DNA of 64,000 bases from JAJPKK01 sp963807015 (GTDB taxonomy: Bacteria > Pseudomonadota > Alphaproteobacteria > Rhizobiales > Xanthobacteraceae), in assembly GCA_963807015.1 (NCBI GenBank), contig CAWEAS010000013.1, positions 186,001 to 250,000 of the forward strand, given 5' to 3'. Positions within the stretch are counted from its first letter, which is position 1, and every line of letters begins with the position of its first letter. The notes beneath the pieces were generated by a model that saw nothing but the letters and a program-made list of their open reading frames with translations, was not told the DNA's origin and made no database searches. The position numbers and the translations under genes are program-made. Of this stretch, positions 62,021-64,000 are shown one piece after another.

Positions 62021-62851
62021 TTACCCTGGCGGTTCGGGCGATCGCGAGGCCGCACGTGGCGGCTCACGGTGCGATGCCGAATAGATAAGAAGGGCGAGCG
62101 CGCGAATTTCAACCGCGCTCAGCCGCTGGAACCAGGCGGGACAAATTCCGCCGCTGCCCCCTGCAACAACGTTGTAGATGTCCTGGAAGCTGCCCTTGCC
62201 ATGAAGCCAAGTGTTATCGAGGAGATTTGGCGCACCGATGGCGGCGTCCCCCTTGGCATCACTCGCATGGCAATCGAAGCATTGGCCCTTGTCGGAGAAT
62301 ATCTGCGCGCCGCGTTTGGCAGCTTCGGCATCGCCCGCGCGGCCGCCCGCCACGACGAGGAAGGTGACGACGTCGGCGATCTCCTGAGGGCCGAGCGACT
62401 CGATCTTGTACCGCTTGTAGGGCTCCGCGCGCGCGTAGGCCGGCATGTCGGCGAAGTTCAAGGTCCTGCCGTTGCTCGCGCGAATGCCGAAGAGGATCAT
62501 GCGCTCGATTTCGTTCGCGCGGCCTTCACCATAGAGCCAGTCGTGTTTGCCGAGACCGGGCACGCCATAGCCCGGATCGCCCTGCATGTGATCGCCGTGG
62601 CAGCCCGCGCAGTTGTGCTCATAGACCGGCCGCGCATACGAAATCGCGAAGCCGAGCAGATCGGGATCCTGGGCGACGCCATCGGCATCGGCGCGCAAAA
62701 GGCGCGCGCGAAAATCCTGCTGGCGAGAAAAATAGAATCCGCCGCCGGCCAAGAGCGCGACAACGAGGACGAATCCTGCCCAGCCCTTCCATGCCGCGCG
62801 GCTTCGCCGCGGAACGGCCCGCTGCCGTTCATCACGATTCGATTGATCCAC
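62021..62851 (-). CDS. Di-heme cytochrome c, membrane-anchored
   Basis: 276 residues. A basic N-terminus and one membrane helix (about 23-43, WAGFVLVVALLAGGGFYFSR) anchor two cytochrome c domains. Heme sites are CAGCH and, later, CFDCH. Between them the second heme environment includes FADMPAYARAEPYKRYKIES, a possible Met ligand. The layout resembles FixP-like or electron-transfer di-heme proteins, but no oxidase is adjacent. It lies five bases before the parvulin gene and 72 bases after cytochrome c', so probably co-transcribed. Confidence 0.9.
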   Translation of the reverse strand: MDQSNRDERQRAVPRRSRAAWKGWAGFVLVVALLAGGGFYFSRQQDFRARLLRADADGVAQDPDLLGFAISYARPVYEHNCAGCHGDHMQGDPGYGVPGLGKHDWLYGEGRANEIERMILFGIRASNGRTLNFADMPAYARAEPYKRYKIESLGPQEIADVVTFLVVAGGRAGDAEAAKRGAQIFSDKGQCFDCHASDAKGDAAIGAPNLLDNTWLHGKGSFQDIYNVVAGGSGGICPAWFQRLSAVEIRALALLIYSASHREPPRAASRSPEPPG

Positions 62852-62923
62852 GACGCGCTTCCTCGGCTACGGCAGAGACGCAATCCGGCCAGCGTAATTG
62901 CGGCGGTGTGAGCGCAGCACGCA

Positions 62924-63430
62924 TCAAGGATCGATCTTCAAATAGGCGGAGTGGCATCCGTCGCACGCTTTCTGAAGCGCCGTATGGTCCGTCTTCAACG
63001 CGGCCGCGTTCTCCGCGCGGCTCAGATTGTAGGCAGCCTTGGAGGCAGCGCTCGCTTGAGCGTAGAAATCCGCGAACTTGGTCCACACATCGGGCGATGC
63101 AAAGGTGTCGGTTGCCGGGTCGCGGTCGGCGCCCTGCTTCCACTGGTTGGTCGCCGGCGGAAAGAGATGCGGGAAGGCCATCATCATGATCGAGATGGTG
63201 TCGGCAAAACCCTTGCCCTTCTCGAGATCGATCTTTTCCGTCGCCGTCATGGTGGTGAGTTCATCCATGTTGGCGCCGATCGCATCCATCAACGTCTTGC
63301 GTGCGAAAATCGCGTCCTTCGCGGTGGCAGCGCTTTGATCCTGCGCGGATGAGCCCGCCACGCCCGCGATCACAATCAGCATGGCAGCAACCGCGCCGCG
63401 CCACGCGCAGATCCATTGTCGATTGGTCAT
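62924..63430 (-). CDS. Cytochrome c'
   Basis: 168 residues. Four-helix-bundle high-spin cytochrome c' of the periplasm, which binds NO and CO. The signal peptide is long (about 30 residues; AMLIVIAGVAGSSA). The mature helix pattern includes IFARKTLMDAIGANMDELTT and FADFYAQASAASKAAYNLSR; the heme site CDGCHSAYLKI lies near the C-terminus, as the family requires. The first gene of the cytochrome-parvulin-HupE-RcnR unit. Possible roles: NO protection or electron transfer. Confidence 0.92.
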   Translation of the reverse strand: MTNRQWICAWRGAVAAMLIVIAGVAGSSAQDQSAATAKDAIFARKTLMDAIGANMDELTTMTATEKIDLEKGKGFADTISIMMMAFPHLFPPATNQWKQGADRDPATDTFASPDVWTKFADFYAQASAASKAAYNLSRAENAAALKTDHTALQKACDGCHSAYLKIDP

Positions 63431-64000
63431 TCCCGTTTCTCCTCCCGCACTCCCCGCACGATACGGCGGGGTTTGCCAGGTGTCTCATCGATGCTCGCCG
63501 CGACTCTATGAACACAAGTCCGATCGGCTGGCGACGCGTTGCGGCGCTGCGAACCATTTTAATTATACGCACGCGTCTGCCGCAACAGTGCGAACCTTTG
63601 ACGAGATCGCGTTACATTGCTCGGGGACTAACCATAGTCCCCCTCAGCATGAACGATCGTGCTCACGTCGCCGAACACCGAGCCCCCTGCCCGCCGATCT
63701 CTTCCAAGCTCTCCCTGCCGCCAGTTGTATTGTGGCGGGAAAGCTAGCCTTTGATCTAAATCATCTGGCACCGCAGCACCGTCCGGCCGGCGCCAAACGC
63801 GTCGGGCCCCTTTTGACGCACGATTTTGACCCATTCGCGCAGCCACAGGTCGTCATCGGGAACTCTGCGAAGTCACGATCGTGCCTGAAATTTTTCACAC
63901 AATGGCTTGGTTTACGGATTGTCTTGGTGAAACGACTCAGGTCCATATTCGTGGGGGTTGACGGTGTGGATCGGTTGGGTCGGCTGGTAATCGACTTCGG
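63431..64000. other. Right-edge region, no confident gene
   Basis: Upstream of the cytochrome c' operon. The minus-strand frame ending at 63758 reads RVPDDDLWLREWVKIVRQKG and then PDAFGAGRTVLRCQMI, only about 37 codons with a stop just before it, so it may be the end of a broken gene. A possible FNR/FixK-like box lies at 63751-63764. No other coding signal was supported. Confidence 0.4.
63751..63764. promoter_or_regulatory. FNR/FixK-like box (weak)
   Basis: TTGATCTAAATCAT matches the TTGAT-N4-ATCAA consensus at nine of ten positions. It is about 320 bases upstream of the cytochrome c' start and overlaps the end of a short orphan frame, so either function or chance is possible. Confidence 0.35.

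Noticed and set aside
63751..63764. FNR/FixK box as the promoter of the cytochrome c' operon
   Set aside because: About 320 bases from the start and overlapping an orphan frame; kept only as a weak site.

Overview
The window looks like chromosome of an alphaproteobacterium of the order Hyphomicrobiales, probably near Bradyrhizobium, Rhodopseudomonas or Pseudolabrys. The signs are high GC content, a yejABEF peptide importer with two adjacent binding-protein genes, a CycM-like cytochrome c, the hflK-hflC-DUF2065-degP cluster, and a circularly permuted two-piece tmRNA gene next to sspB. The genus is an inference; the tmRNA architecture is the strongest evidence for the class. No rRNA, recognisable tRNA, CRISPR array, integrase or insertion sequence was seen.

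Layout: 1-5.6 kb carries an FtsX-type ABC exporter (the permease is cut by the left edge), an SGNH esterase, thpR and an lptG-like gene. 5.6-13.4 kb is the yej operon, whose first gene (yejA) carries a +1 frameshift. 13.6-18.7 kb has a cytochrome c, kdsB, pheA, a GlcG-type protein and a secreted fusion of a carboxypeptidase-regulatory-like domain, a c-heme site and a Vgb-like propeller. 18.8-21.0 kb is a small, less GC-rich islet with two convergent unknown genes. 21.1-23.8 kb is an encapsulin/DyP-peroxidase operon with a downstream solute-binding protein. 24-29 kb has a small secreted protein, a carboxylesterase and a TPR-sulfotransferase. 28.9-34.9 kb is an outer-membrane group (two Omp25-like barrels, a TonB-dependent receptor, a divergent TonB). 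35-41 kb has a PEGA lipoprotein, an NlpC/P60 hydrolase with an unusual signal peptide, a large unknown exported protein, an LssY-C protein and an NHL propeller. 41.5-47.6 kb has a ThDP enzyme, a carboxymuconolactone-decarboxylase-like protein, a DUF6152 protein, RMD1/DUF155, an MsrQ-like protein and miaA. 47.6-54.3 kb is housekeeping (serB, degP, DUF2065, hflC, hflK, folA, thyA). 54.4-58 kb has tctA/tctB and a two-gene chromate transporter. 58.1-59.3 kb is ssrA-sspB. 59.3-63.4 kb is a probable operon of cytochrome c', di-heme cytochrome c, parvulin, HupE-type permease and an RcnR-type repressor.

Working units: ssrA makes the degradation tag and SspB should deliver tagged proteins to ClpXP. 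HflKC and DegP are inner-membrane and periplasmic quality control. The DyP peroxidase ends in an encapsulin cargo peptide and overlaps the shell gene. The RcnR-like protein keeps the full His3/Cys35/His60/His64 nickel/cobalt set and lies beside a HupE-type Ni/Co permease, which suggests that the cytochrome operon is tied to metal homeostasis.

Four reading frames are interrupted by single-base indels: a yejA, the islet gene, the encapsulin and a chromate-transporter half. So many in 64 kb, two of them in homopolymers, suggests sequencing or assembly error as readily as real decay. They are annotated as interrupted genes with that caveat.
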